A stretch of 64,000 nt of DNA from an uncultured Devosia sp. GTDB lineage: Bacteria > Pseudomonadota > Alphaproteobacteria > Rhizobiales > Devosiaceae. A program made the position numbers and the translations under genes. Below are positions 9,728 through 18,128 of this stretch, one piece after another. The stretch is taken from NCBI RefSeq assembly GCF_946479885.1, contig NZ_CAMLHM010000008.1:1-64000 (forward strand). Reading direction: 5' to 3'. The stretch's first letter is position 1, and the number at the start of each line of letters is the position of its first letter. The notes beneath the pieces are model-generated. The model was not told the origin of the DNA. It saw nothing but the letters and a program-made list of their open reading frames with translations, and made no database searches.

Positions 9728-10165
9728 ATGGATACCAAGGCCGCCATCCTCGCCCTCATGAGCGTCTGGGGCATCGGGGCATTGGGCACTCTGCCCGCCT
9801 GCGCACAGGACACCGATACGCCCGAAGACGCGACCGATGAAGCGGGCGACAGCGACAATCCGCTGCTCAACAAAGTCTGGATCCGCGCGGATGCCGATGC
9901 GTCCCTGCCCGGACCCATGCAGATTTTCCTCGGTGACGGCACCCTGGTGAGCGACAGCTGCTGGGAGACCTACCGGCTCTCCAAATGGCAGCAGGTTTCC
10001 GACAGCGCCATCAGCTGGGACGAGGACGGCATGACCATCAACGCCGATATCGCCAGCGTCAGCGACACCGAACTGGTGCTGAGCCTCAAGCTCGGCAACG
10101 AAGTGCAGAAGCAGCGTTTCGTCACGGCCACCGTGCCCTATATCTGCCCAGACATGGTGAAGTAG
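9728..10165 (+). CDS. Secreted protein of unknown function
   Basis: 145 residues. A signal peptide (hydrophobic segment, then ACA-QD around residue 26) is followed by an acidic linker rich in D, E and T. The mature part has two cysteines (SDSCWETYRLSKW and PYICPDMVK) that could form a disulfide. The pattern LLNKVWIRAD...GPMQIFLGDGTLVSDSCWETYRL resembles small periplasmic proteins seen in rhizobia, but I cannot name a function. An AGGGAG ribosome-binding site lies just upstream. Its stop codon abuts the stop of the convergent monooxygenase gene with no spacing. Confidence 0.75.
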   Translation: MDTKAAILALMSVWGIGALGTLPACAQDTDTPEDATDEAGDSDNPLLNKVWIRADADASLPGPMQIFLGDGTLVSDSCWETYRLSKWQQVSDSAISWDEDGMTINADIASVSDTELVLSLKLGNEVQKQRFVTATVPYICPDMVK

Positions 10166-11407
10166 TCAGACGCGCGGCGGCCGCTTCAGCTCGAGGCGCC
10201 GCAACGGCCACAGCAATGATCCCGATACCAGGGCCGCGAGAAATTGCGGCGCCGGCGGGATGCGCGCCAGCAGCGAAACCAGCACGTCGCGGATGATGGG
10301 CAGCAGGCGGCTATCGGACTGGTAGAACGGCGTGAACATGGCGCTCAACGCCTGGTAGAGGCGCACATGCCAGCGCCGCAGCCGGGCATACCGCTCCAGC
10401 GCCAGGCTGACATTGCCGGGATGATCGCGCAGCCCGAGATAGAGCGCCCGCGCATCGAGCAGGGCCATATTGGCACCCTGCCCCAGTTGCGGGCTGGTCG
10501 AATGCGCGCTGTCGCCGACAAAGGCGATTCCCGAACCGGTCGGGTTGGCCATGGTGTGATGCGCATAGCGTGCCAGCGTCATATCAGGGAAATCCTCGAT
10601 GCAATCGAGGTAAGGCGCCACCTCCGGCCAATGACCCAGCACCGACGTCTTCCATGCCGGCAGACCATCAAGCTTGAGCGTCTCGTAATCCTGCGGCTTG
10701 AGGCTCCAGAAAAACGCCGCCTGCCGCGACCCGCCCGGTGCTGTGCGCCCGATGGGCAGCACACCGATCATCACGCTGGCGCGGCGGTAGCGCTGGCTGA
10801 GCGCGGTATCCCCAAAGCCTGCACCATGCCACGGCAGCGTAGCCCAGATGGCGCCGAACGGCAGGGCGCGTGGCGTACCGGGTCCGGCAGAATGGTGGCG
10901 CAGCGGCGTGTTGGCACCAAGGCAATCGACGATGAGGTCGAACGGTGCGGTGACCCGGTCGTCATCCAGGACCAGAGCGCGACGACCGCCCGACATGTCG
11001 CGCAACCCGCCGACTTCAGCCGCATTGCGGATCGATATGCCGGCCGCGAGCACCGCATCATGCAGCACCCCGAACAGCGCGGCGCGATGGATGCCGAGGC
11101 CCCTGCCGCTATGGGGCAGGCTGTCATAGCGCACATCGAGCACGACACGCCCGCTGCGCGCATCGGCGCCATGCAGCCGATCGAGCGGCGCTCCAAGCGC
11201 ACGAATGTGGTCCAGCAGACCCAGATCCTGCAGCACCGCCTGCCCGGTCGGCTGCAGCACAAGACCGGAGCCAAGGGGCTTTGGCGCATCGAAGCGCTCG
11301 AATATGGTCGGCCGGTGGCCGAGCCTTTGCATGTAGAGAGCCGTCGCCAGCCCTGCCGGACCTGCGCCGCAGACTGCGATGTCGAGGGGCGGCGCAGGCG
11401 GCGCCAA
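10166..11407 (-). CDS. FAD-dependent monooxygenase/oxidoreductase
   Basis: About 413 residues of a class A flavoprotein monooxygenase. GAGPAG near residues 14-19 is the Rossmann dinucleotide motif. GDSAHSTSPQLGQGANMAL is the second FAD motif that contacts ribityl and flavin. No ATG fits: I placed the start at TTG 11407, one base after the kup stop, because the protein fold begins immediately after it. A longer frame to 11485 would overlap kup by 77 bp. The substrate is unknown; relatives hydroxylate aromatics or oxidise isoprenoid-type lipids. Co-transcription with kup is likely from the 1-bp spacing. Confidence 0.85.
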   Translation of the reverse strand: MAPPAPPLDIAVCGAGPAGLATALYMQRLGHRPTIFERFDAPKPLGSGLVLQPTGQAVLQDLGLLDHIRALGAPLDRLHGADARSGRVVLDVRYDSLPHSGRGLGIHRAALFGVLHDAVLAAGISIRNAAEVGGLRDMSGGRRALVLDDDRVTAPFDLIVDCLGANTPLRHHSAGPGTPRALPFGAIWATLPWHGAGFGDTALSQRYRRASVMIGVLPIGRTAPGGSRQAAFFWSLKPQDYETLKLDGLPAWKTSVLGHWPEVAPYLDCIEDFPDMTLARYAHHTMANPTGSGIAFVGDSAHSTSPQLGQGANMALLDARALYLGLRDHPGNVSLALERYARLRRWHVRLYQALSAMFTPFYQSDSRLLPIIRDVLVSLLARIPPAPQFLAALVSGSLLWPLRRLELKRPPRV

Positions 11408-11408
11408 G

Positions 11409-13343
11409 CTAGAGCACGACCTGCGTACCGATCTCCACCACGCGCCCGGTCGGAATATGGAAATACTCCGTCGCGTCGCTGGCATTCTTGGCCAGCCGGG
11501 TGAACAGCCGATCCTGCCAGAACCGCAGCGGGTTGCCGGGCTTTGGACCTGGCTTCAGCGACCGGCGGGATAGGAAGAACGAGGTCGACATGATGTCGAA
11601 CTTCCAGCCCAGCTTGCGGCCCAGCGCCAGCGCCTTGGGCAGGTTGGGGCTTTCCATATAGCCGAACGTCACCACCACCCGGCTGAACAGCTCGTTATAG
11701 GCGTCGATGGTGACCTTCTCGTCATCGGGCACCCGTGGCGAGGCCGAGGTGCGCACGGTCAGGATCACGTTCTGCTCATGCAGCACCTTGTAGTGCTTGA
11801 GGCTGTGCAGCAAAGCGGTCGGCGCGCCCTCGATATCACTGGTGAGGAACACGGCGGTACCCGGCACCAGGGTCGGCTTCTTCTTGGACAGGTTATCGAC
11901 CAGGAACTGCAGCGGCACCTCGTCGCGACGCGTCTTTTCGGTGAGGCGACGGCGACCGGCCATCCAGCTCCACATGATGACTGCCACCGCCAGCGCGACG
12001 GCTGCCGGCACCCAGCCACCCTGGAACAACTTGGCGGCATTGGCGGCGAAGAACCCGCCGTCTATGATCGCGAAAATCACGCCGAAGACGATGACGGCTG
12101 CCGGGTGCCACTTCCAGTTGCGCCACATCACCACGACGAGCAGAGCGAGCGTGACGATCATCACGCCTGAAACCGCAATGCCATAGGCCGCCGACAGAGC
12201 GCTCGAACTGCGGAACATCAGCACCAGCAGCAGCACCCCGACCATCAGCATGCTGTTGATCTGGGGCATGTAGATCTGCCCGCTCTGCGTCTCGGAGGTA
12301 TGGGTCACCACCATACGCGGCATCATGTTGAGCGCGATGGCCTGCTGGGTCAGGCTGTAGGTCCCCGAGATGACCGCCTGGCTCGCGATGATGGTGGCCA
12401 GGGTCGCCAACCCGACGAAGGGCAACAATGCCCAGTCGGGCTGCATCTCGAAGAACGGGCTCTCGACATTCTCGGGGCCGACATCGAGCACGAAGGCGCC
12501 CTGCCCGAAATAGTTGAGCAACAGGCACGGAAAGACCAGCCAGAACCAGGCCAGCACGATCGGCTTGCGGCCGAAATGGCCGAGATCGACATACAGCGCC
12601 TCGGCGCCGGTTACGGCGAGGAAGATGGCGCCGATCACGACAAAGGCGATGCCGACATGGGTGAACAGGAACTGTGCGCCAAGCAGCGGGTTGAGCGCCC
12701 AGAGCACGTCGGGGTTGCCGACGATGTGGACGAGGCCCGAGCCACCCAGCGTCAGGAACCAGATGGCGGTGACCGGCCCGAACACGATCGATACCTTCGC
12801 CGTGCCGAACTTCTGCACGAAGAATATGCCGGCAATGATCACGAGGGTGATCGGCACCACCCAGCGCGTCAGATCGGGGGCGACCAGCTCGAGCCCTTCC
12901 ACCGCCGACAACACCGACACAGCCGGCGTGATGATCGCGTCGCCGAAAAAGAGCGCTGCGCCAAGCACGCCCAGGCCGGTGATCCAGACGGGGGGATTGG
13001 TGAAGGTCTTGCGCGCCAGGGCGACCAGCGACAGCGTGCCGCCTTCGCCATTGTTGTCGGCGCGCGTCACGAAGAACACGTATTTGAGCGAGACGGTGAG
13101 CGTCAGCGCCCAAACGATCAAGGACAATAGTCCGAGAATCTCCACCGTGCTCGATGCCGCGCCGGGCCGGATATGCATGGCTTCGCGGAAGGCATAGATC
13201 GGACTGGTGCCGATGTCGCCATACACGACGCCGAGCGCGCCGAGCACGAGAACCGGAAGATCTTTACGGGAATGGGAGTGGCTGGTGAGGTCGCTCGCAT
13301 CGACACCGGCGTGGGAACCGCCGGTAGTGCTCGTCTGCGTCAT
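11409..13343 (-). CDS. kup: Kup family low-affinity potassium uptake protein
   Basis: 644 residues from the ATG at 13343 (MTQTST). An earlier in-frame start exists but adds an unlikely extension. GVVYGDIGTSPIYA marks the first membrane helix of the Kup/HAK family, and about twelve helices follow, with FGDAIITPAVSVLSAVEG in helix 3. A cytosolic C-terminal domain of roughly 180 residues starts after FLVDNL. The protein imports K+ with H+ across the inner membrane. It is the first gene of a leftward pair with the FAD monooxygenase. Confidence 0.97.
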   Translation of the reverse strand: MTQTSTTGGSHAGVDASDLTSHSHSRKDLPVLVLGALGVVYGDIGTSPIYAFREAMHIRPGAASSTVEILGLLSLIVWALTLTVSLKYVFFVTRADNNGEGGTLSLVALARKTFTNPPVWITGLGVLGAALFFGDAIITPAVSVLSAVEGLELVAPDLTRWVVPITLVIIAGIFFVQKFGTAKVSIVFGPVTAIWFLTLGGSGLVHIVGNPDVLWALNPLLGAQFLFTHVGIAFVVIGAIFLAVTGAEALYVDLGHFGRKPIVLAWFWLVFPCLLLNYFGQGAFVLDVGPENVESPFFEMQPDWALLPFVGLATLATIIASQAVISGTYSLTQQAIALNMMPRMVVTHTSETQSGQIYMPQINSMLMVGVLLLVLMFRSSSALSAAYGIAVSGVMIVTLALLVVVMWRNWKWHPAAVIVFGVIFAIIDGGFFAANAAKLFQGGWVPAAVALAVAVIMWSWMAGRRRLTEKTRRDEVPLQFLVDNLSKKKPTLVPGTAVFLTSDIEGAPTALLHSLKHYKVLHEQNVILTVRTSASPRVPDDEKVTIDAYNELFSRVVVTFGYMESPNLPKALALGRKLGWKFDIMSTSFFLSRRSLKPGPKPGNPLRFWQDRLFTRLAKNASDATEYFHIPTGRVVEIGTQVVL

Positions 13344-13495
13344 GAACCTGATGCTCTCTTGGTCAAGGCGGGCGCCGCTATACACCCGGCCACCGTCACA
13401 CACAACACAATCGCATCACAATGGTTCAAACGACAAGGGCCGCCCCTTGCGGAGCGACCCCTGACGATAAGCAAGACTGGAGGTCTTGGTTAGGC

Positions 13496-14110
13496 TTATT
13501 CGGCAGCCTTGGCGGTGGCAGCGTCTTCTTCGCGCGCTGCCTTGGCAGCAGTGCTCCACCAGATCAGCTGGTCAAGCATGTCCTTGGCCGAGTTGCCGAT
13601 CGAGCCTTCGATCTCGGTGAGCGACTTGGTGCCGCCAAAACCGGGATGGACGGCCATGAAGTCGGCGCCACCGATATGGACGGCCGAACGGGTCGAAACC
13701 ATCTGCAGCTCGACGCCGATACCGCGCAGGTGCTCGATGGCACGGGCGCCACCAACGGTGCCGTAACCGACGGCGCCGAAAGCCTTCTTGTTCCAGTTCA
13801 CATAGGCCTGGTCGATGGCGTTCTTGAGGGCGCCAGTGATCGAGCGGTTATATTCGGCGGCGACAAAGATATAGCCGTCGAACTCGTCGATCTTGTTCTG
13901 CCACTTGACCGCATTCTGGTTGGCCGAAGGCATCCAGGCATTGGAGGCCATTTCGTCGAAGAACGGCAGGTCGAAGTCGCGGATATCAACGATCTCGGCC
14001 TGGATTTCCGGGCGCTCATTGGCCTTTTCCAGGATCCACTTGGCCGGCAGCTCGCCAAAGCGGGTCGGGCGGGTGGAGGAGATGATGACGGCAATCTTGA
14101 GTTTGGACAT
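13496..14110 (-). CDS. NADPH-dependent FMN reductase
   Basis: 204 residues from ATG at 14110 with a strong AGGAGGG site. The flavodoxin-like fold is evident: IAVIISSTRPTRFGE at the N-terminus binds the FMN phosphate, AAEYNRSITGALKNAID is the family signature, and GYGTVGGARA follows. It reduces flavin or quinone-type substrates in the cytosol. A long C-terminal helix ends in an Ala/Glu-rich tail. It stands alone; the upstream region has a direct repeat gtaac at 14125-14129 and 14135-14139 that could be an operator half-site pair. Confidence 0.9.
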   Translation of the reverse strand: MSKLKIAVIISSTRPTRFGELPAKWILEKANERPEIQAEIVDIRDFDLPFFDEMASNAWMPSANQNAVKWQNKIDEFDGYIFVAAEYNRSITGALKNAIDQAYVNWNKKAFGAVGYGTVGGARAIEHLRGIGVELQMVSTRSAVHIGGADFMAVHPGFGGTKSLTEIEGSIGNSAKDMLDQLIWWSTAAKAAREEDAATAKAAE

Positions 14111-14487
14111 TTGAGCCCTCCTTGGTAACAAATCGTAACTGAGGCGATATATGTGCCTATCGACAACGCTCACAAGAAGGCACTTCGCTGTGGTGCGAAG
14201 ACAGCGAGCTGCCTAGGGCACATCCGTGTAAGTATTGGTGAATGCTGGGATTTTCGCCGATTCTGGCCCTATTCGCTTGCTGCGGGCAGAGAATGCGGCG
14301 CAGCCGCGAAACGGACCGTTCAAAAAACGGAACCAATCAGGCTCGCCCCACCCGGGCAACGCGCATTAATGACGTCAGGCGAATTACTGCGCATTTGAAG
14401 TAAAAGCGCCGGCTGCGCCTTGCGTTTTACCTGACGACGTAAGCAGTTGGCGCACAGCGGAATGCCCCGCCCTAACCCGAGAAATGC
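14111..14487. other. 377-bp intergenic region without a credible gene
   Basis: The segment is less GC-rich than its surroundings. One 81-codon frame (14153-14398) has no ribosome-binding site and no recognisable protein character. It holds the paired gtaac elements next to the FMN reductase start and a loose inverted repeat around 14399-14431 (gtaaaa and gttttac arms). It probably holds the divergent promoters of the FMN reductase and the small secreted protein genes. Confidence 0.5.
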
Positions 14488-14823
14488 ATGCGCATCCAGT
14501 TCGCCGCCGCCGTGACGCTCGCCACCGCCCTGTTCGCCCTGACCAACAGCGCCGCCCTGGCCATGGAACGCAAGGTCACGATCAACAACCAGACCTCCTT
14601 CACCATCGTCGAATTCTATGCGTCCAACACCGGCACCACCGATTGGCAGGAAGACATCCTGGGCAGCGACGTCCTGGCCTCGGGCAGCAGCGTCGTGATC
14701 AACATCGATGACGGCTCGGGCTACTGCAAATATGATTTCCTGGCCGTGTTCGATGACGGCGACCAGCTCGTCTCGTCGGACAACAATGTCTGCGAACTGG
14801 ATGAATTCAACTTCACCAACTAA
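14488..14823 (+). CDS. Small secreted protein, first of two tandem paralogues
   Basis: 111 residues with a signal peptide ending near ALA-ME (residue 25). The mature ~86 residues contain TINNQTSFTIVEFYASNTG, a WQEDILG segment, SGSSVVINIDDGSGYCKYD and a second cysteine in NNVCEL; the two Cys could form a disulfide. It is closely similar to the protein at 14974-15300, so the pair arose by tandem duplication. The fold looks like an all-beta periplasmic domain; I do not recognise a function. Each copy has its own strong terminator, so the two are probably regulated independently. Confidence 0.85.
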   Translation: MRIQFAAAVTLATALFALTNSAALAMERKVTINNQTSFTIVEFYASNTGTTDWQEDILGSDVLASGSSVVINIDDGSGYCKYDFLAVFDDGDQLVSSDNNVCELDEFNFTN

Positions 14824-14840
14824 TTCGCACAGTCCCTGAC

Positions 14841-14876
14841 AAGAATGGGCGCCAGCAAACGCGGGCGCCCATTCTT
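14841..14876 (+). terminator. Strong rho-independent terminator
   Basis: Perfect 13-bp stem (14841-14853 with 14864-14876) with a ten-base loop, 17 bp after the first small secreted gene. The stem ends in ATTCTT and runs into TATT. Confidence 0.85.
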
Positions 14877-14973
14877 TATTCACGGCACGGATCGAGCAGA
14901 CGATTCCAGTTGCGAAGACCTCACCGAGCGGATTAGCTCTTGGCGGGGCACTTTCAAGCAGTGAGGGACTAAC

Positions 14974-15300
14974 ATGAAAGCGTTTTCGGCCGTGCTTGCA
15001 CTGGCCATACTGGCGATCGGCGTCGTGGACGCCGCCGCGCTCGACCGCAGGGTGCGGATCAACAACAAATCATCATACGACATTGTCGAGTTTTACGCAT
15101 CCAACACGGGCAGCCGCTCCTGGGAAGAGGACATCCTGGGCCGCAACATTCTGCCGTCTGGCAGCAGCGTCGTGATCAACATCGACGACGGCAGCGGCTA
15201 CTGCAAATACGACTTCCTGGCCGTGTTCGAAGATGGCGACGAGGTCGTATCGAACGACAACAATGTCTGCGAACTCAGCGACTTCAACTTCACCGACTGA
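14974..15300 (+). CDS. Small secreted protein, second of two tandem paralogues
   Basis: 108 residues. Signal peptide with cleavage near DAAA-LDR, then a mature domain nearly superimposable on the preceding paralogue: IVEFYASNTGS, WEEDILG, SGSSVVINIDDGSGYCKYD and NNVCEL are shared. The two conserved cysteines and acidic loops are kept, while the N-terminal signal sequences differ, consistent with selection on the mature domain. It lies 150 bp downstream of the first copy and is followed by its own hairpin. Function unknown. Confidence 0.85.
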   Translation: MKAFSAVLALAILAIGVVDAAALDRRVRINNKSSYDIVEFYASNTGSRSWEEDILGRNILPSGSSVVINIDDGSGYCKYDFLAVFEDGDEVVSNDNNVCELSDFNFTD

Positions 15301-15307
15301 GAATCAA

Positions 15308-15335
15308 GGAGGCGCCGGTCGTCGCCGGCGCCTCC
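15308..15335. terminator. Hairpin between convergent genes
   Basis: Perfect 11-bp GC-rich stem (15308-15318 with 15325-15335), six-base loop, in the 40-bp gap between the second small secreted gene and the convergent exporter gene. It can serve both directions; no long T-run follows either way. Confidence 0.7.
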
Positions 15336-15340
15336 CCTGC

Positions 15341-16546
15341 CTATTCCGCGGCTGCAGGCACGGCCTGCGGCGCCGACCGGATGGTCAGCCGCGTGAGCGC
15401 GAAGGCCACGACGGCGCAGGCCGCGATGCCGATGACCATGGGCCGCGCGGTGCCGTCAAAGAAGCTGCCGACCACTCCCATCACTACAGCCGCAGTCACC
15501 AGTTGCAGCGTGCCCATCAGGGCCGATGCAGTGCCAGCGATCTGGCCGTGCTCTTCGAGGGCCAGCACGGCGGTGGTCGGAATGACGAGGCCGAGGAAGC
15601 CGTAACCGATGAACAGCAGCACGGCGAGGACCTCGAGCCGGTCGACGCCCGTCAACCACACCGCCAGCAAGGCGAGCATGGTGACGATGAAGCCGTTGAC
15701 GGCCGTGCGCACCACCGCGTTGAGGCCGAAGCGGCGGGTCAGCACGCCGGTCAGTTGCGACACGCCGATGAAGGACACGGCATTGATCGAGAACATGACG
15801 CTGTAGAGCGTCGGGTTAAGCCCGTAATGGTCGATCAGGATGAAGGACGAATTGGCCAGGTAAGCCATGAAGCTCGCCATGCCGAAAGCGCCGATCATGC
15901 TGAGGCCCAGGAAGTTGCGGTCGCGCAGCAGGACGCCATAGCCCCGCAGGGCCGAGCCAATGCTGCTTTCGAGCCGGGCTTCGGGCGGACGCGTCTCCTT
16001 GAGGAAGAACAGGACCAGCAGCGCGCCGAGCACGCCGATGGCGGCCACCACGTAGAAGATCGCCCGCCAGTCACCGAACTGCACGATCAGGCTGCCGCCG
16101 AGCGGAGCCAGGATCGGCGAGACCGAGAAGACCAGCATCAGCAGGCTCTGCAGCTGTGCGGCGTCCGCCCCCGTATAGCCATCCCGCACGATGGCGCGCG
16201 GCATGGCCATGGCGGCGCAGGCACCGACGCCCTGCAGGAAGCGTGCGGCGATGAGCCATTCGATGCTGGGGGCCAGCGCCGAACCGATGGCGCCGGCGAC
16301 AAACAGGGCCATGCCGAAATAAAGCGGCGGCTTGCGGCCGACCATGTCGCTGATCGGCCCGTAGAAGAGTTGGCAGACGGCAATCGCCGCCATGAAGGCC
16401 ATCAGGCTCGCCTGGACACCGGCCGTATCGGCGCCGAGGTCGAGGCCGATGGCCGGCAGGGCCGGCAGATACATGTCGATGGCAAACGGACCGATGGCCG
16501 ACAGCAAGCCGAGCACCAGCGCGGCGCGCAGGATCTGGGAGTTCAT
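15341..16546 (-). CDS. MFS transporter, Bcr/CflA drug-exporter family
   Basis: 401 residues from ATG at 16546 with twelve predicted membrane helices. AIDMYLPALPAIGLDLGA in helix 1 and the loop YGPISDMVGRKPPL after helix 2 (MFS motif A) are typical of Bcr/CflA exporters, as is QGVGACAAMAMPRAIVRD (motif C region). The likely role is proton-driven efflux of drugs or metabolites. It is divergent from a TetR gene, and the 191-bp intergenic region carries two copies of a 20-bp repeat, so it is probably that regulator's target. Confidence 0.92.
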   Translation of the reverse strand: MNSQILRAALVLGLLSAIGPFAIDMYLPALPAIGLDLGADTAGVQASLMAFMAAIAVCQLFYGPISDMVGRKPPLYFGMALFVAGAIGSALAPSIEWLIAARFLQGVGACAAMAMPRAIVRDGYTGADAAQLQSLLMLVFSVSPILAPLGGSLIVQFGDWRAIFYVVAAIGVLGALLVLFFLKETRPPEARLESSIGSALRGYGVLLRDRNFLGLSMIGAFGMASFMAYLANSSFILIDHYGLNPTLYSVMFSINAVSFIGVSQLTGVLTRRFGLNAVVRTAVNGFIVTMLALLAVWLTGVDRLEVLAVLLFIGYGFLGLVIPTTAVLALEEHGQIAGTASALMGTLQLVTAAVVMGVVGSFFDGTARPMVIGIAACAVVAFALTRLTIRSAPQAVPAAAE

Positions 16547-16648
16547 TTGGCAATACCTCTTCGACCCGTGCCAAGGCACTGAGTCGCACTGGGTGAAATT
16601 TGGATCGGCGCGAAAAATGGGAGGATCAGGCAGCCGACGACCTGATAT

Positions 16649-16712
16649 TGGACAGAGTTGTAAAATCAGTCAAGCGTGATCGTCCACAAAAATGGACAGA
16701 GTTGTAAAATCA
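16649..16712. promoter_or_regulatory. Two 20-bp direct repeats, probable TetR operator
   Basis: tggacagagttgtaaaatca occurs at 16649-16668 and again, identically, at 16693-16712, 44 bp apart, between the exporter and TetR starts. Perfect conservation across 20 bases suggests two binding sites on one face pattern of the helix. The second copy ends 25 bp before the TetR ATG and would overlap its promoter. Confidence 0.65.
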
Positions 16713-16737
16713 TCGAAGACCGTGTATAGCGCCTGTA

Positions 16738-17388
16738 ATGAGTGTCATCGATCTCGCACCCGCACGACCCGCTTTTCCCAAGGCGCCAACCAAGCGCATG
16801 GCCATTCTCGACGCGGCCAAGCGCGCCATCGTGCGCGATGGCTTCGCTGCCCTCAGCATTGACAGCATCGCGGTCGAAGCCGGGGTCTCGCGGCAGACGG
16901 TCTACAACCAGCTCGGCGACCGCGACCAGTTGCTGATCGCCGTCATCGAGGATGTGACGGCCCGGTCCAGCGCCGCGCTGATGGCGGAGCTGGCGAACTT
17001 CCCCGACAAGCCCGACGATATCCAGTCCGCCCTGGTCGATTTCGGCATCCGCATGCTGGGGCGCTGCATGTGCGACATCGATGGCCGGGCGCTGGCAGCG
17101 CTGCTCAAGCGCGAGGCGCAGAATTACCCTGAGCTCTTTGCCGCCTGGGTCGAATATGGACCTGGCCGGGACTGGCCGCTGATCGCCGGCCGCTTCGCCA
17201 AGCTGGCGCAGGATGGCTATCTTGACCTGCCCGATGCCAGCATTGCGGCGCGCCATTTCTTTGCGCTGATCAATTCCGACCTGCCCAATGACAGCACGTG
17301 CGGCCGGCCATCCGACGACGTCCTGCGTCGGGCGGCTACCACGGGAGTCACGACCTTCCTTCGCGCTTTCGGCGCGCGGCAGACCTAG
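16738..17388 (+). CDS. TetR/AcrR family transcriptional regulator
   Basis: 216 residues. The N-terminal HTH is at LSIDSIAVEAGVSRQTVYNQLGDRD-type sequence near residues 40-60, preceded by a proline-rich 18-residue arm. The C-terminal domain (RALAALLKREAQNYPEL, then a Phe/Leu-rich helix ending in TTFLRAFG) is of the TetR_C type often paired with efflux pumps. It is divergent from the Bcr/CflA exporter and probably represses both genes through the repeats between them. Its last 4 bp overlap the convergent pdxJ gene. Confidence 0.9.
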   Translation: MSVIDLAPARPAFPKAPTKRMAILDAAKRAIVRDGFAALSIDSIAVEAGVSRQTVYNQLGDRDQLLIAVIEDVTARSSAALMAELANFPDKPDDIQSALVDFGIRMLGRCMCDIDGRALAALLKREAQNYPELFAAWVEYGPGRDWPLIAGRFAKLAQDGYLDLPDASIAARHFFALINSDLPNDSTCGRPSDDVLRRAATTGVTTFLRAFGARQT

Positions 17389-18128
17389 CCGCCCAACACC
17401 GCCCGATATTGCCGCACAGCTTCGGCAAAGCCCATCAGCAGCGCGTCGGCGGTGATGCCGTGTCCGATCGACGCCTCGTCGACACCAGGCACGGCCGACT
17501 GGAAGGCCACAAGGTTGGCCAGCGTCAGGTCATGCCCGGCATTGACCCCCATGCCGGCGGCATGGGCGGCTTGCGCCGTGTGCGCCAGCGCCGCCAGTTC
17601 GCGCACCGCGCGGTCGGGGTCAGCGTAGCACCCGCCATAGGGGCCGGTATAAAGCTCGATGCGATCGGCGCCCGTTGCCTTGGCGGCGGCAACACCCTCG
17701 ACGCCCGCATCGGGGTCGCAGAACAGCGAGATGCGCCGGTTGGGCGCCCGTAGGCGCTGCACCACCGAGGTGAGGAAATTGCCCTTGCCGCGGAAGTCCC
17801 AGCCATGGTCGGACGTCGCCTGGGCCGGATCGTCGGGCACCAGGGTCACCTGCTGCGGATTGACCGCGTCGATGAGCGCGAAGAAGTCCTCGCTGGGATA
17901 GCCCTCGATATTGAACTCGGCCGTCGGGTAGTCCGCCGCCAGCAGTTCGGCCAGCTCGAACACGTCCGTCCGCCTGATATGCCGCTCATCGGGCCGCGGA
18001 TGCACGGTGACGCCGCTGGCACCGGCATCGAGCACCACGCGCGCCAGGCCGACCACGCTGGGCCAAGGCAGGTTGCGCCGGTTGCGAAGCTGGGCGACGG
18101 CATTGAGATTGACGGATAGCAGGGTCAT
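17385..18128 (-). CDS. pdxJ: Pyridoxine 5'-phosphate synthase
   Basis: 247 residues, full length. It condenses 1-deoxy-D-xylulose 5-phosphate with 3-amino-2-oxopropyl phosphate to give pyridoxine 5'-phosphate, the last ring-forming step of the DXP-dependent vitamin B6 pathway. Motifs: LSVNLNAVAQLRN, VHPRPDERHI, FNIEGYP, VTLVPDDP, SLFCDPD and GVNAGHDLTL, with GHGITADAL near the end. The TIM barrel is cytosolic. It overlaps the upstream membrane-protein gene by 4 bp (ATGA), suggesting translational coupling. Confidence 0.97.
   Translation of the reverse strand: MTLLSVNLNAVAQLRNRRNLPWPSVVGLARVVLDAGASGVTVHPRPDERHIRRTDVFELAELLAADYPTAEFNIEGYPSEDFFALIDAVNPQQVTLVPDDPAQATSDHGWDFRGKGNFLTSVVQRLRAPNRRISLFCDPDAGVEGVAAAKATGADRIELYTGPYGGCYADPDRAVRELAALAHTAQAAHAAGMGVNAGHDLTLANLVAFQSAVPGVDEASIGHGITADALLMGFAEAVRQYRAVLGG

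Noticed and set aside
10166..11485. Longer start (11485) for the FAD monooxygenase
   Set aside because: It would overlap kup by 77 bp and adds basic, non-family residues; the Rossmann fold starts directly after the TTG at 11407.
14153..14398. 81-codon frame between the FMN reductase and the small secreted gene
   Set aside because: No ribosome-binding site, no hydrophobic or motif structure, irregular composition.
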